A DNA stretch of 64,000 bases from Parachryseolinea silvisoli (lineage in GTDB: Bacteria; Bacteroidota; Bacteroidia; Cytophagales; Cyclobacteriaceae): positions 372,001-436,000 of the forward strand of contig NZ_JAIOAO010000002.1 in assembly GCF_021190955.1 (NCBI RefSeq), in the 5' to 3' direction. The notes beneath the pieces are model-generated. The model made no database searches. It was not told the DNA's origin and saw only the letters and a program-made list of their open reading frames with translations. Every line of letters starts with the position of its first letter. Positions within the stretch are counted from its first letter, which is position 1. The position numbers and the translations under genes were made by a program. Shown in pieces: positions 55,775-63,925 of this stretch.

Positions 55775-55807
55775 CGTGCGCCCAGGCAAAAAACGCCGGG
55801 GCGCACG
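55775..55807. terminator. Very stable hairpin after the M16 gene
   Basis: CGTGCGCCC (55775-55783) pairs perfectly with GGGCGCACG (55799-55807), and an inner GGC/GCC pair encloses a loop of A residues. There is no T-run, so it may be a Rho-blocking or mRNA 3'-end structure instead of a classic terminator. Confidence 0.5.
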
Positions 55808-55896
55808 AACATCTGCGTGCATTTCAGCGTTCAAACAACAGCTCTCGTAATGTTTTAGGCGAGATACCACCAATTTTTTAAGATCATAGCAACTCC

Positions 55897-57669
55897 GTGG
55901 AGAAGGAAAAAGTAAGCAGCGGTAATATCATAGACTGGTCAGTACTGAGCCGGTTGATGAAGTTTATGACACCCTACCGGGGCCGATTCATTACCGTTAT
56001 TTTGCTTACCCTGCTCCTGGGCGTGCTGGCGCCAACGCGGCCCGTACTGATTCAATATACACTGGACAAAGATGTAGCGGTTGGCAACTACGACGCCATG
56101 GTGCGGATGATGATCCTCCTCATGGTGCTGCTCGTCATTAACTCCATTGCACAGTACGTACACACGTACCTGTCGGGCTGGCTCGGACAACAAGTGATCC
56201 GCGACATCCGGGCACGCCTGTATCAACATATCATCAGCCTGCGCCTGCGTTTCTTTGACAAGACGCCCATCGGTCGTCTCGTCACCCGCACCATCTCCGA
56301 CGTGGAGACCTTGTCCGATGTCTTCAGCGAAGGCCTGGCAGCGATGGCCGGCGATCTCTTGCAGATTATTTTCATTCTGGGCTTTATGTTCTACGAAGAC
56401 TGGCGATTGGCGCTGTTGAGCCTTTCTACATTGCCGCTGCTGTTGCTCAGCACATATGTCTTCAAAGAAAAGATCAAGGTCGCATTTACAGAAGTCCGCA
56501 ATGCGGTGGCAAACCTCAATACCTTCGTGCAGGAACATATTACCGGCATGAACATCGTGCAAATCTTTGGCAGTGAAAAACGTGAGTTTGAAAAATTCAA
56601 AGAGATCAACGATGAGCATAAACAATCAAACCTGCGCTCGGTGTTGTACTATTCCATATACTATCCGGTGGCCGAGATCATTGCGGCTGCAGGCATTGGC
56701 CTGTTGGTGTGGTATGGTGCCAAGGGTGTGATCAACTATGAAGAGACCGGCATCACCATTGGTAAGCTCATCGCATTCATCATGTATATTCAGATGTTCT
56801 TCCGACCGATCCGGATGATCGCCGACCGGTATAATACCTTGCAAATGGGTATTGTGAGCTCGTCGCGCATTATGAACCTACTCGACGAAGAAGAGCATGT
56901 ACAAAAGAACGGCGCGCACAAGACCGAGCACCTGAAGGGCGAAGTAATCTTCGACCACGTGTGGTTTGCTTACAACGAGCCCGACTATGTGCTCAAAGAT
57001 ATAACCCTGCATATCCGCGCGGGCCAGACCATCGCACTGGTAGGCGCCACCGGCGCAGGCAAGTCGTCTATCATCAACTTGCTGAACCGGTTCTACGAAA
57101 TCAACAAAGGCACCATCAGCGTGGATGGTATAAACCTTAACGACTACGACCTGGGCACGTTGCGTCGCAACATCGGCGTGGTCTTGCAAGATGTGTTTCT
57201 GTTCAGCGATACCATCTTTAACAACATCACGCTCGGCAACCCCGATGTAACAGAAGAGATGGTATGGCATGCCGCCGACCTGGTCGGCGCACGCAAGTTC
57301 ATCGAGCGCCTGCCCGGCAAGCTTTCGTATAATGTTATGGAGCGTGGCGCCACGCTTTCCGTTGGACAACGTCAACTAATATCTTTCATCCGGGCCATGG
57401 TATATGATCCGAAAATTTTGGTACTCGATGAGGCTACCTCTTCCGTCGATACCGAAACAGAAGAAATGATCCAGCAAGCCATTGTTAAAATGATGTCCGG
57501 CCGGACCTCCATTGTCATTGCCCACCGGCTGTCTACCATTCAGCGCGCGGACAAGATTTTAGTGCTCGACCACGGCGAGATCAAAGAAAGCGGCCACCAC
57601 GAAGAGCTGCTGTTACGCGAAGGATACTACTCACAGCTCCATAAAATGCAGTATAAGGAGTTCGTTTGA
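55897..57669 (+). CDS. ABC half-exporter, canonical ATPase site (MdlB/YheH-like)
   Basis: The 590-residue protein has a six-helix transmembrane domain then a nucleotide-binding domain. Walker A is GATGAGKSSIINLL at about residue 381, the signature is LSVGQRQLISFIRA, Walker B is ILVLDEATSSVDTETE with catalytic Glu near 512, and the switch His is in IAHRLST. The LSVGQRQL plus DEATSSVD pattern matches the active subunit of BmrCD/TM287-288-type heterodimers. It starts with GTG at 55897. Its partner is probably the convergent gene at 59077. Confidence 0.93.
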   Translation: MEKEKVSSGNIIDWSVLSRLMKFMTPYRGRFITVILLTLLLGVLAPTRPVLIQYTLDKDVAVGNYDAMVRMMILLMVLLVINSIAQYVHTYLSGWLGQQVIRDIRARLYQHIISLRLRFFDKTPIGRLVTRTISDVETLSDVFSEGLAAMAGDLLQIIFILGFMFYEDWRLALLSLSTLPLLLLSTYVFKEKIKVAFTEVRNAVANLNTFVQEHITGMNIVQIFGSEKREFEKFKEINDEHKQSNLRSVLYYSIYYPVAEIIAAAGIGLLVWYGAKGVINYEETGITIGKLIAFIMYIQMFFRPIRMIADRYNTLQMGIVSSSRIMNLLDEEEHVQKNGAHKTEHLKGEVIFDHVWFAYNEPDYVLKDITLHIRAGQTIALVGATGAGKSSIINLLNRFYEINKGTISVDGINLNDYDLGTLRRNIGVVLQDVFLFSDTIFNNITLGNPDVTEEMVWHAADLVGARKFIERLPGKLSYNVMERGATLSVGQRQLISFIRAMVYDPKILVLDEATSSVDTETEEMIQQAIVKMMSGRTSIVIAHRLSTIQRADKILVLDHGEIKESGHHEELLLREGYYSQLHKMQYKEFV

Positions 57670-57692
57670 AGTCGATAACGGAGCAAAACGGT

Positions 57693-57700
57693 TATATTTG
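57693..57700 (+). promoter_or_regulatory. -7 element for the gene at 57706
   Basis: TATATTTG is a full TAnnTTTG match five bases before the ATG, predicting a leaderless mRNA. A TTG lies 24 bases upstream, inside the end of the ABC gene, a slightly long spacing. Confidence 0.5.
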
Positions 57701-57705
57701 CTTCA

Positions 57706-58455
57706 ATGTATTTCAAAAAGGCCATCCTCCTCATCCTTTTTGCCGCGCTGTGTTTTGGCGCGCAAGCACAACGATCGCGATCGCATAACACCAAAAAAAG
57801 CTCGTATACCCGCGACCGTTATAATTACAACGCTGCCCGCGTAAAAGGCGCCAAAGCCAAAGTCGCTTGCCCCATCTTCGAAGACAGCAAATATCCCTAT
57901 CACGGCCTCGGCATTAAGCTGGGCGATCCTTTCGCCCTGACCTATAAATTTTATCCTAACAAAAACTTCTCCCTGGCCATCGACGCCGGCAAACCCGCCA
58001 GCGGCTTGTATAACCACTACTACCGCCAGCAGTTCGGCTCGTACTATACACAGCTGGACACACTGGCCGAAGGCGCCAGCATTACCTACCTCACCCACAA
58101 AGTAAAATCCGATTTTATCCTGGAGGCAAAGCTCTTGTACCACTTCGACGCCAAAATAATATCCCCCGGCCTGCAGTTCTACGTCGGCGCCGGCTGGGAG
58201 TGGAAGAATACACAGTTGCGATACGATTATGTATATGAAAGTGGTGGACTTCCAGGACCAAATGATCAAAATAATCTGGGAAATTTCTCAACTTCGCGCT
58301 TCACACAGGGCCCCCAGGCAGTCATCGGTATTGAATACTCCTATTTTCAATTGCCTATTTCGGCCTTTATGGAGCTGGAGTATTTTACAGACGTAGAGCT
58401 TGATCCAGGGTGGAGCCGTGTGGAAGGAGGAGTCGGATTACGCTATATCTTTTAA
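57706..58455 (+). CDS. Secreted/outer-membrane protein of unknown function, paralogue 1
   Basis: The 249-residue protein has a signal peptide (AILLILFAALCFGAQAQ). A basic Ser/Arg/Tyr stretch follows, then a predicted beta barrel starting GLGIKLGDPFALTYKFYP and ending in GGVGLRYIF, with the terminal Phe typical of outer-membrane proteins. Residues HKVKSDF and LYHFDA match the next gene in order, so the two are tandem paralogues. It differs in carrying a longer basic N-terminal region. The neighbouring ABC exporter suggests a possible envelope link, unproven. Confidence 0.75.
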   Translation: MYFKKAILLILFAALCFGAQAQRSRSHNTKKSSYTRDRYNYNAARVKGAKAKVACPIFEDSKYPYHGLGIKLGDPFALTYKFYPNKNFSLAIDAGKPASGLYNHYYRQQFGSYYTQLDTLAEGASITYLTHKVKSDFILEAKLLYHFDAKIISPGLQFYVGAGWEWKNTQLRYDYVYESGGLPGPNDQNNLGNFSTSRFTQGPQAVIGIEYSYFQLPISAFMELEYFTDVELDPGWSRVEGGVGLRYIF

Positions 58456-58466
58456 CTACGCATCGC

Positions 58467-59087
58467 ATGACCATGTCCCAGTCCCTGACCAAAGTGTCCA
58501 TCGTATTTCTATTGCTGGTGGCACTGATCACCACGGCACAAGCCCAACACAACGATACCCCCAACAGCATTGGCATACGCATTGGCGATCCCATCGGCGT
58601 GAGCTACAAACGCTACCTGCCGAACAACAAAGCCTTTGAATTTGTTCTTGGTGGTGCTGCCCGCGGCTGGTACGACCGGTATTACGAAGACTCTTTTGAT
58701 CACTTCTCACGCTACGACGACGATCGCTACATCACCCATCGTGTGAAAAGCACCTTTACAGCCCTTGGTCGTTACCTATTCCAATACAATATTCCCATGG
58801 AAGGACCCGCGTCGGAAGGTACACTCGATTGGTATTGGGGCATTGGTGGCATGCTGCGCACCGCAAAAGTACGGTATCGCTACCAACAGGAAAACGCGCC
58901 ATTTGCGATTAGAGACGACGAGCGCAACGACATCACGATGGGCACTGAGGCGATCGGCGGCATAGAATATACCTTTGAAGATATACCCCTCACGCTCTTT
59001 GGTGAGTTCAGCTTGTTTGTGGAATTTGTCGACCGCCCCGGCGCGATAAAATTCTCCGGCGGTACCGGCGCCCGTTTTAACTTCTAA
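58467..59087 (+). CDS. Secreted/outer-membrane protein of unknown function, paralogue 2
   Basis: The 206-residue protein starts at the ATG at 58467 (MTMSQSLTKVS); a second ATG is two codons later. A signal peptide (SIVFLLLVALITTAQAQ) and a barrel-like body follow, with IGIRIGDPIGVSYKRYLP, ITHRVKSTF and the terminal GTGARFNF. It shares the order of motifs with the upstream gene (GDP near the start, ITH/THKVKS), at low identity. It overlaps the convergent ABC gene by 11 bases. Confidence 0.75.
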   Translation: MTMSQSLTKVSIVFLLLVALITTAQAQHNDTPNSIGIRIGDPIGVSYKRYLPNNKAFEFVLGGAARGWYDRYYEDSFDHFSRYDDDRYITHRVKSTFTALGRYLFQYNIPMEGPASEGTLDWYWGIGGMLRTAKVRYRYQQENAPFAIRDDERNDITMGTEAIGGIEYTFEDIPLTLFGEFSLFVEFVDRPGAIKFSGGTGARFNF

Positions 59088-60894
59088 CGTCCAGGTCGGC
59101 GCCAGCTTTCTTCGCCTCGCGCTCTTGCGATACTTGCTTTTCGTATAGTTCCTTGTAGGCCCCATTGTGCGCCAACAGGGACTCGTGCGAGCCTTCCTCC
59201 GTAACGATGCCGTCTTCCAGCACAATGATTTTATTGGCCAGCTTAGCCGACGAAACGCGGTGCGAGATAATGATCGTAGTCCGGCCTTTCATGATCCGGC
59301 GCATGCTGCCCAAAATATTGTTCTCCGTCTTGGTATCGACCGCCGACAAGGCGTCGTCCAGCATAAGGATTTTCGGCTCACGCACGATGGCCCGGGCGAT
59401 CGACACACGCTGCTTCTGACCCCCCGACAATGTAATGCCGCGCTCACCCACCCGGGTCTCAAAGCCCAGCGGAAACTCGACAATATTATTATACACATCG
59501 GCATCCTTTGCCGCTTGCGTAATGCGTTCCTCATCCGGATTCTTTATACCGAAACCGATGTTGTTAAAGATCGTATCACTAAACAGGAACACATCCTGAG
59601 GCACATAGCCGATCTGGCTGCGCAGCGATGTAAGATTATAGTCGGCAATCGGCACATCATCAATCAGGATTTGTCCGTCGCGCGCATCGTACAACCGCGA
59701 CACAAGGCTGGCCACCGTGCTCTTACCCGAGCCCGTGGTACCAATGATCGCCAGCGACTCACCCGGGTTGATCGAAAACGAAATACCTCTCAAGGCACGT
59801 ATGCCGGTATCCGGATAGGTAAAAACCACATCCTTAAATTCTACCTTGCCCTGAATCTCGCGCACCAGTTCTTTCTCTGACACGATGTTGGTCTGCGTAC
59901 GCAAAAACTCATTGATCCGCTTCTGCGAAGCCTCCGCGCGCTGCACCAGACTGCTGGTCCAGCCCAGCGATGTTACCGGCCAGGTAAGCAAGTTCACATA
60001 GATGATAAATTCGGCGATGTTGCCAAAGGTCAGATTGCCTTGAATCACTTCCGTGCTCCCCGCATATACTGTCAGGATCGTACTGATCCCCACCAGTCCC
60101 ATGATGATCGGGAAGAACAAGGCCTGGATCCGCGTTAACTTGAGTGATTGATGTTTGTACGCTTCTACCTCTTTCTCAAAGCGGCCCATCGACTCCTGCT
60201 CGCGGTTAAAAGATTTCAACACGCGTATACCGCTAAAAGCCTCCTGTACAAACGTCGAGAGCCGCGACTGGTGCTTTTGAATCTGCTCGGACCGGCGCTC
60301 GATAATATTATTGACAAAGAAGATGCTGATCGAAAGCAAGGGCAGCGGACTGAGCGCATACCATGTCAGCTTTGGGCTGATGCTAAACATGATCGGTATT
60401 AACATGATAAACAGTGTGAACAGCGTTAGCCCGTACATAATCGCCGGACCGAGGTACATCCGTACCCGGCTCACATCTTCCGAGATACGGTTCATCAAGT
60501 CACCGGTATTGTTCTTGCGATAAAAACTGAGCGGCAATGTTTGATAGTGTTCGAATACTTCGTTCTTCAAATCATACTCGATCAATCGCGACATCACGAT
60601 GAGCGTTTGGCGCACGAAGTATAAAAATATACCACGCAGAAAAGCCATTACTAGTATAAGCCCTGCATAAATGAGAATACCAAACGCAAACACCGAGAAA
60701 AAATCCTGCTGCACGTCGGTGTGGCCGAAACCCTGGTACATGCGAATGTTGTCTACCACGAGGTCGATGGCATCGCGCACAAGCTGCGCCGGGATGATCT
60801 GAAAAATATTGGAGAGGATAACAAACACCAGTCCGAGTACCAGATGCCACTTGTATTTAAACAGGTATTTATTGATGTACTTCAGCTCACGCAT
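59077..60894 (-). CDS. ABC half-exporter, degenerate ATPase site (MdlA/YheI-like)
   Basis: The 605-residue protein has a six-helix transmembrane domain and a nucleotide-binding domain with Walker A IGTTGSGKSTVASL, signature LSGGQKQRVSIARA and switch His in IISHRVSS. Walker B reads ILMLDDALSAVDTKTE: the catalytic Glu is Asp (about residue 512). This replacement marks the degenerate subunit of heterodimeric exporters such as BmrC or TM287. The canonical half at 55897 is a likely partner. Two paralogous envelope proteins lie between the genes. Confidence 0.93.
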   Translation of the reverse strand: MRELKYINKYLFKYKWHLVLGLVFVILSNIFQIIPAQLVRDAIDLVVDNIRMYQGFGHTDVQQDFFSVFAFGILIYAGLILVMAFLRGIFLYFVRQTLIVMSRLIEYDLKNEVFEHYQTLPLSFYRKNNTGDLMNRISEDVSRVRMYLGPAIMYGLTLFTLFIMLIPIMFSISPKLTWYALSPLPLLSISIFFVNNIIERRSEQIQKHQSRLSTFVQEAFSGIRVLKSFNREQESMGRFEKEVEAYKHQSLKLTRIQALFFPIIMGLVGISTILTVYAGSTEVIQGNLTFGNIAEFIIYVNLLTWPVTSLGWTSSLVQRAEASQKRINEFLRTQTNIVSEKELVREIQGKVEFKDVVFTYPDTGIRALRGISFSINPGESLAIIGTTGSGKSTVASLVSRLYDARDGQILIDDVPIADYNLTSLRSQIGYVPQDVFLFSDTIFNNIGFGIKNPDEERITQAAKDADVYNNIVEFPLGFETRVGERGITLSGGQKQRVSIARAIVREPKILMLDDALSAVDTKTENNILGSMRRIMKGRTTIIISHRVSSAKLANKIIVLEDGIVTEEGSHESLLAHNGAYKELYEKQVSQEREAKKAGADLDVRS

Positions 60895-60967
60895 GGAAAA
60901 AAATTTGGCAGCCCCCCGATTAAACGAAATATCCTTTCAATAGTTTATGCAAACGTTTGAAACTGGT

Positions 60968-60975
60968 TAATTTTG
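60968..60975 (+). promoter_or_regulatory. -7 element for the leucine dehydrogenase gene
   Basis: TAATTTTG is a full TAnnTTTG match. The start site would be near 60982, giving a leader of about 65 bases, longer than others here. No clear TTG at -33. The leader has no obvious hairpin or riboswitch-like structure. Confidence 0.45.
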
Positions 60976-61049
60976 CTTAAATCCTGGATGAAAGGTATCC
61001 CTGGAACGAGGGATTAAAACTACAATAATCAAATGTAAATCTAATCCGC

Positions 61050-62150
61050 ATGGAGATCAAAGAACTGGAAAAAGTGCAAGAAGGAAGCATCTTTGGAACC
61101 CTCACACAATTAGGTCACGAACAAGTTGTATGGTGTTACGATCAGGCCACCGGTCTGAAGGCAATCATCGCCATTCACAACACTGTGCTCGGCCCTGCAC
61201 TGGGTGGCACTCGCATGTGGCACTACGCTTCAGAACAGGAAGCGTTAACAGACGTATTGAGATTATCACGCGGCATGACTTTCAAAGCTGCCATCAGCGG
61301 CATTAACCTGGGCGGTGGCAAAGCTGTCATCATGGGCAACGCCAAGACCATGAAGACCGAAGCCTTTCTGCGCCGCTTTGGTAAGTTCGTCAATAGCCTC
61401 AACGGCAAATACATCACCGCCGAAGACGTAAACATGAAGACCGTCGACATGGAATATATCTCCATGGAGACCAAACACGTGACCGGCCTGCCCGAATCAA
61501 TGGGAGGTGGCGGCGACCCTTCGCCCGTCACAGCGTATGGCGTATACCTGGGCATGAAGGCGGCCGTAAAAAAAGCCTATGGCAGCGACAGCCTCGCCAA
61601 CAAAACAATCGGCGTACAAGGCGTGGGCCAGGTAGGCATGCACCTGGTCGAGCACCTGGTAAAAGAAAATGCACGGGTGTTTATCACCGACATCTCGGAA
61701 GATCGTGTGAAGGAAGTGGCCGCGAAGTACGGTGTGAGCACCGTTGGCCAGGATAAAATCTACGACCTCGACATGGACATCTACGCACCGTGCGCATTGG
61801 GGGCGTCGATCAACGACGAGACCATCAGCCGCCTGAAATGTCGGGTCATTGCCGGTGCCGCAAACAACCAGTTGCAAGACGAAGTGAAGCACGGCTACAT
61901 GCTCGTAGACCGTAGCATTACCTACGCGCCCGACTTCCTGATCAATGCCGGTGGTTTAATGAACGTATACCACGAGCACCTGGGCAACTACAACCGTAAA
62001 CGTGTGTTGGAACAGGCCGAGACTATTTACACCACGTGTTTGAACACGCTCTCGTTCGCGGAACAGGAGAAGCTTTCGCCGCAGGAAGCTGCCATACAGC
62101 TGGCGGAAAAGCGCATTCAGGACATCGGACGCCTTCGCATGTCACGCTAA
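61050..62150 (+). CDS. Leucine/valine/phenylalanine-type dehydrogenase
   Basis: The 366-residue NAD enzyme of the Glu/Leu/Phe/Val dehydrogenase family has GPALGGTRMWHY, the catalytic lysines Lys79 (GMTFKAAISG) and Lys91 (NLGGGKAVIMG), and a Rossmann motif GVQGVGQVGMHL. The length and the NLGGGK motif fit leucine dehydrogenase; substrate range is not fixed. It would convert leucine to 2-oxo acid, a feed for branched-chain dehydrogenases such as the E1 fusion at 49375. A terminator follows. Confidence 0.93.
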   Translation: MEIKELEKVQEGSIFGTLTQLGHEQVVWCYDQATGLKAIIAIHNTVLGPALGGTRMWHYASEQEALTDVLRLSRGMTFKAAISGINLGGGKAVIMGNAKTMKTEAFLRRFGKFVNSLNGKYITAEDVNMKTVDMEYISMETKHVTGLPESMGGGGDPSPVTAYGVYLGMKAAVKKAYGSDSLANKTIGVQGVGQVGMHLVEHLVKENARVFITDISEDRVKEVAAKYGVSTVGQDKIYDLDMDIYAPCALGASINDETISRLKCRVIAGAANNQLQDEVKHGYMLVDRSITYAPDFLINAGGLMNVYHEHLGNYNRKRVLEQAETIYTTCLNTLSFAEQEKLSPQEAAIQLAEKRIQDIGRLRMSR

Positions 62151-62182
62151 CAGAGACATAACGATACAAAAAGACCTCTTAC

Positions 62183-62222
62183 AGGCTTCTGGTGGTATAC
62201 TGACCATTGGAAGCCTTTTTTT
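62183..62222 (+). terminator. Terminator after the leucine dehydrogenase gene
   Basis: AGGCTTC (62183-62189) and GAAGCCT (62210-62216) form a stem with a further GGT/ACC pair, then seven T. It is followed by the nusB promoter. Confidence 0.85.
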
Positions 62223-62241
62223 CGATCATTCGGTATTTGAG

Positions 62242-62272
62242 TTGCCCAACCCCCCGCGATATTCTATTTTTG
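62242..62272 (+). promoter_or_regulatory. nusB promoter
   Basis: TTG at 62242-62244 and TATTTTTG at 62265-62272 are 20 bases apart, one of the best matches to the phylum consensus in the window. The ATG is 31 bases beyond. Confidence 0.65.
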
Positions 62273-62303
62273 CGCCTCAGATCACTAGAAGTCGTTCTTT
62301 ATC

Positions 62304-63443
62304 ATGCTCAACCGAAGAAGTCTCCGTATTAAAGTTATGCAAAGCCTGTTTGCACTCGAACAGTGCAAAGAGGCCAACTACGAGCTCTGCCTCGAACAGA
62401 TCACCGATGCCTTTGCGCCCGATCTCAATTCCATGGAGGTTCAAGACAAGGTCGCCCTCAACCTACAGAAGAAGACGGCCACGAAGCTCTTCGAAAAAGC
62501 CTTCAAGCAAGGTGACACCTCGGTTGACCACGAAGACCCTCGCATCAAGAAAGCCGTAAACGAGTGCTTTATTTTCTACAGCAAAGCAGCAAAGAAAGAC
62601 ACCGACTTCTTCCTGAAGAACACCATCAGCGAGATCGAGAAGATCTACGACCATTACATCGCCGTGCTCAGTCTGCCCCCGGCATTTGCCGAGCTCGCAG
62701 AGGCCGACAAAAAAGTCAGTCACAAAAACTTTGTGAACAACGCATGGATCAACACGCTGCGCCATCACGAAGGCCTGCGCAAAGACGCCCTGAAGTTGGG
62801 CCGTCACTGGCAAGACAAGCCCGATAAGATCAAGGGTTGGTTCCGCGATGTGGTACGGCAGGACAATGAGTATCTTAACTACCTCGACAAAAAGAGCCCC
62901 ACGCTCGACGACCAAAAAAAATTTATCAACCACCTCTTCAAAAAGGTGATCCTCGGCAAGACCGTCATCAACGAGTTCTTTGAAGAAGAAGTATTGCGGT
63001 GGGCAGAAGACTTGGAGATCGTAAAAGGCCTTGTTGAAAAAACGGTAAAGTCTTACAATGGCGAACCCAACAGTACCATCCAGTTGCATACGCTTTCGAT
63101 CAACTGGGAAGAAGACCGTGAGTTTGTAGAGAAGTTGTACAACAAAGCCAGTGACCTGGAGCAGCCCTACCGAGATTTGATCGCCAACAACACCCGTAAC
63201 TGGGAAGTCGACCGCTTGCCGCTCACTGACCGCATGATCCTTGAAATGGCCATTGCCGAGCTATTGGAATTCCCCGGCATTCCGGTAAAGGTCACGATCA
63301 ACGAATACATCGAGCTCGCCAAAAACTACAGCACGCCCAAGAGCCGCCAGTTTATCAACGGCATCCTGGATGTGATCGCTAAAGAGCTGAAAGACACGGG
63401 CGTAGTGAAGAAAAGCGGACGGGGCCTCATGGACAACAAATAG
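62304..63443 (+). CDS. nusB: Transcription antitermination factor NusB (long form)
   Basis: The 379-residue protein begins MLNRRSLRIKVMQSLFALEQ and carries the NusB domain only at its C terminus (LPLTDRMILEMAIAELLEF, PVKVTINEYIELAKNYST, FINGILDVIAKEL). E. coli NusB is 139 residues. The first 220 residues are charged and helical; the start motif RRSLRIKVMQ is NusB-like too, so the domain seems split by a long insertion or extended. Long NusB is usual in this phylum. It probably acts in rRNA antitermination. Confidence 0.9.
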   Translation: MLNRRSLRIKVMQSLFALEQCKEANYELCLEQITDAFAPDLNSMEVQDKVALNLQKKTATKLFEKAFKQGDTSVDHEDPRIKKAVNECFIFYSKAAKKDTDFFLKNTISEIEKIYDHYIAVLSLPPAFAELAEADKKVSHKNFVNNAWINTLRHHEGLRKDALKLGRHWQDKPDKIKGWFRDVVRQDNEYLNYLDKKSPTLDDQKKFINHLFKKVILGKTVINEFFEEEVLRWAEDLEIVKGLVEKTVKSYNGEPNSTIQLHTLSINWEEDREFVEKLYNKASDLEQPYRDLIANNTRNWEVDRLPLTDRMILEMAIAELLEFPGIPVKVTINEYIELAKNYSTPKSRQFINGILDVIAKELKDTGVVKKSGRGLMDNK

Positions 63444-63512
63444 GCACCTCCACAATGATCATGTACAGGGTGTTAAGTTTCAGGCCGGTCGTGCTGAAAA
63501 TTGACGCAGGCC

Positions 63513-63566
63513 TTTGTTAAAATTTGTTAAAATTTTGAATTTGCGCGAAGTCGATAACTAACTTTG
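63513..63566 (+). promoter_or_regulatory. Promoter of the YtxH gene with AT-rich direct repeat
   Basis: Two copies of TTTGTTAAAA (63513-63532) are followed by TTTTG and, after 21 bases, TAACTTTG (63559-63566), matching TAnnTTTG. The ATG is at 63575. The AT-rich repeat may act like an UP element. Confidence 0.55.
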
Positions 63567-63574
63567 AAAGTCGT

Positions 63575-63886
63575 ATGAGCAAAAAGAGTGGAAATTTTCT
63601 GATGGCGTTCCTGGCCGGCGCTGCTACTGGAGCAATTTTGGGCATCCTGTACGCGCCTGACAAAGGATCGAACACGCGGGAGAAGCTGTCTTTCCAACTG
63701 GACAAATACCGCAAGATGCTGCAAGACCTCATCAACGATTTCGTCGATGGCAAAGAAACCCCGCTGACCAGTGAAGCTAAGTCGCAAGGTCAGAAAGTGG
63801 TGGACGAAGCCAAAAATAAGGCTGAGCGTCTCCTCGAAGACGTAGACGACCTGCTGGAGCAAATCCGCGGTGGCCGCAAAGAATAA
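63575..63886 (+). CDS. YtxH domain-containing protein
   Basis: The 103-residue protein has one N-terminal membrane segment with Gly zipper (FLMAFLAGAATGAILGILYA), the YtxH motif APDKGSNTREKL, then an amphipathic helix up to LLEQIRGGRKE. YtxH proteins are small membrane-associated stress proteins of uncertain function. It has its own promoter and lies between nusB and a lipoprotein gene. Confidence 0.85.
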   Translation: MSKKSGNFLMAFLAGAATGAILGILYAPDKGSNTREKLSFQLDKYRKMLQDLINDFVDGKETPLTSEAKSQGQKVVDEAKNKAERLLEDVDDLLEQIRGGRKE

Positions 63887-63925
63887 GTACATTCAAAAAA
63901 ACAATAATCTTAAGAAGGCAGGGAT

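Noticed and set aside
55939-56625. 228-codon antisense frame inside the ABC exporter gene
   Set aside because: It is fully inside a conserved gene and its His/Asp-rich product looks like a shadow translation.
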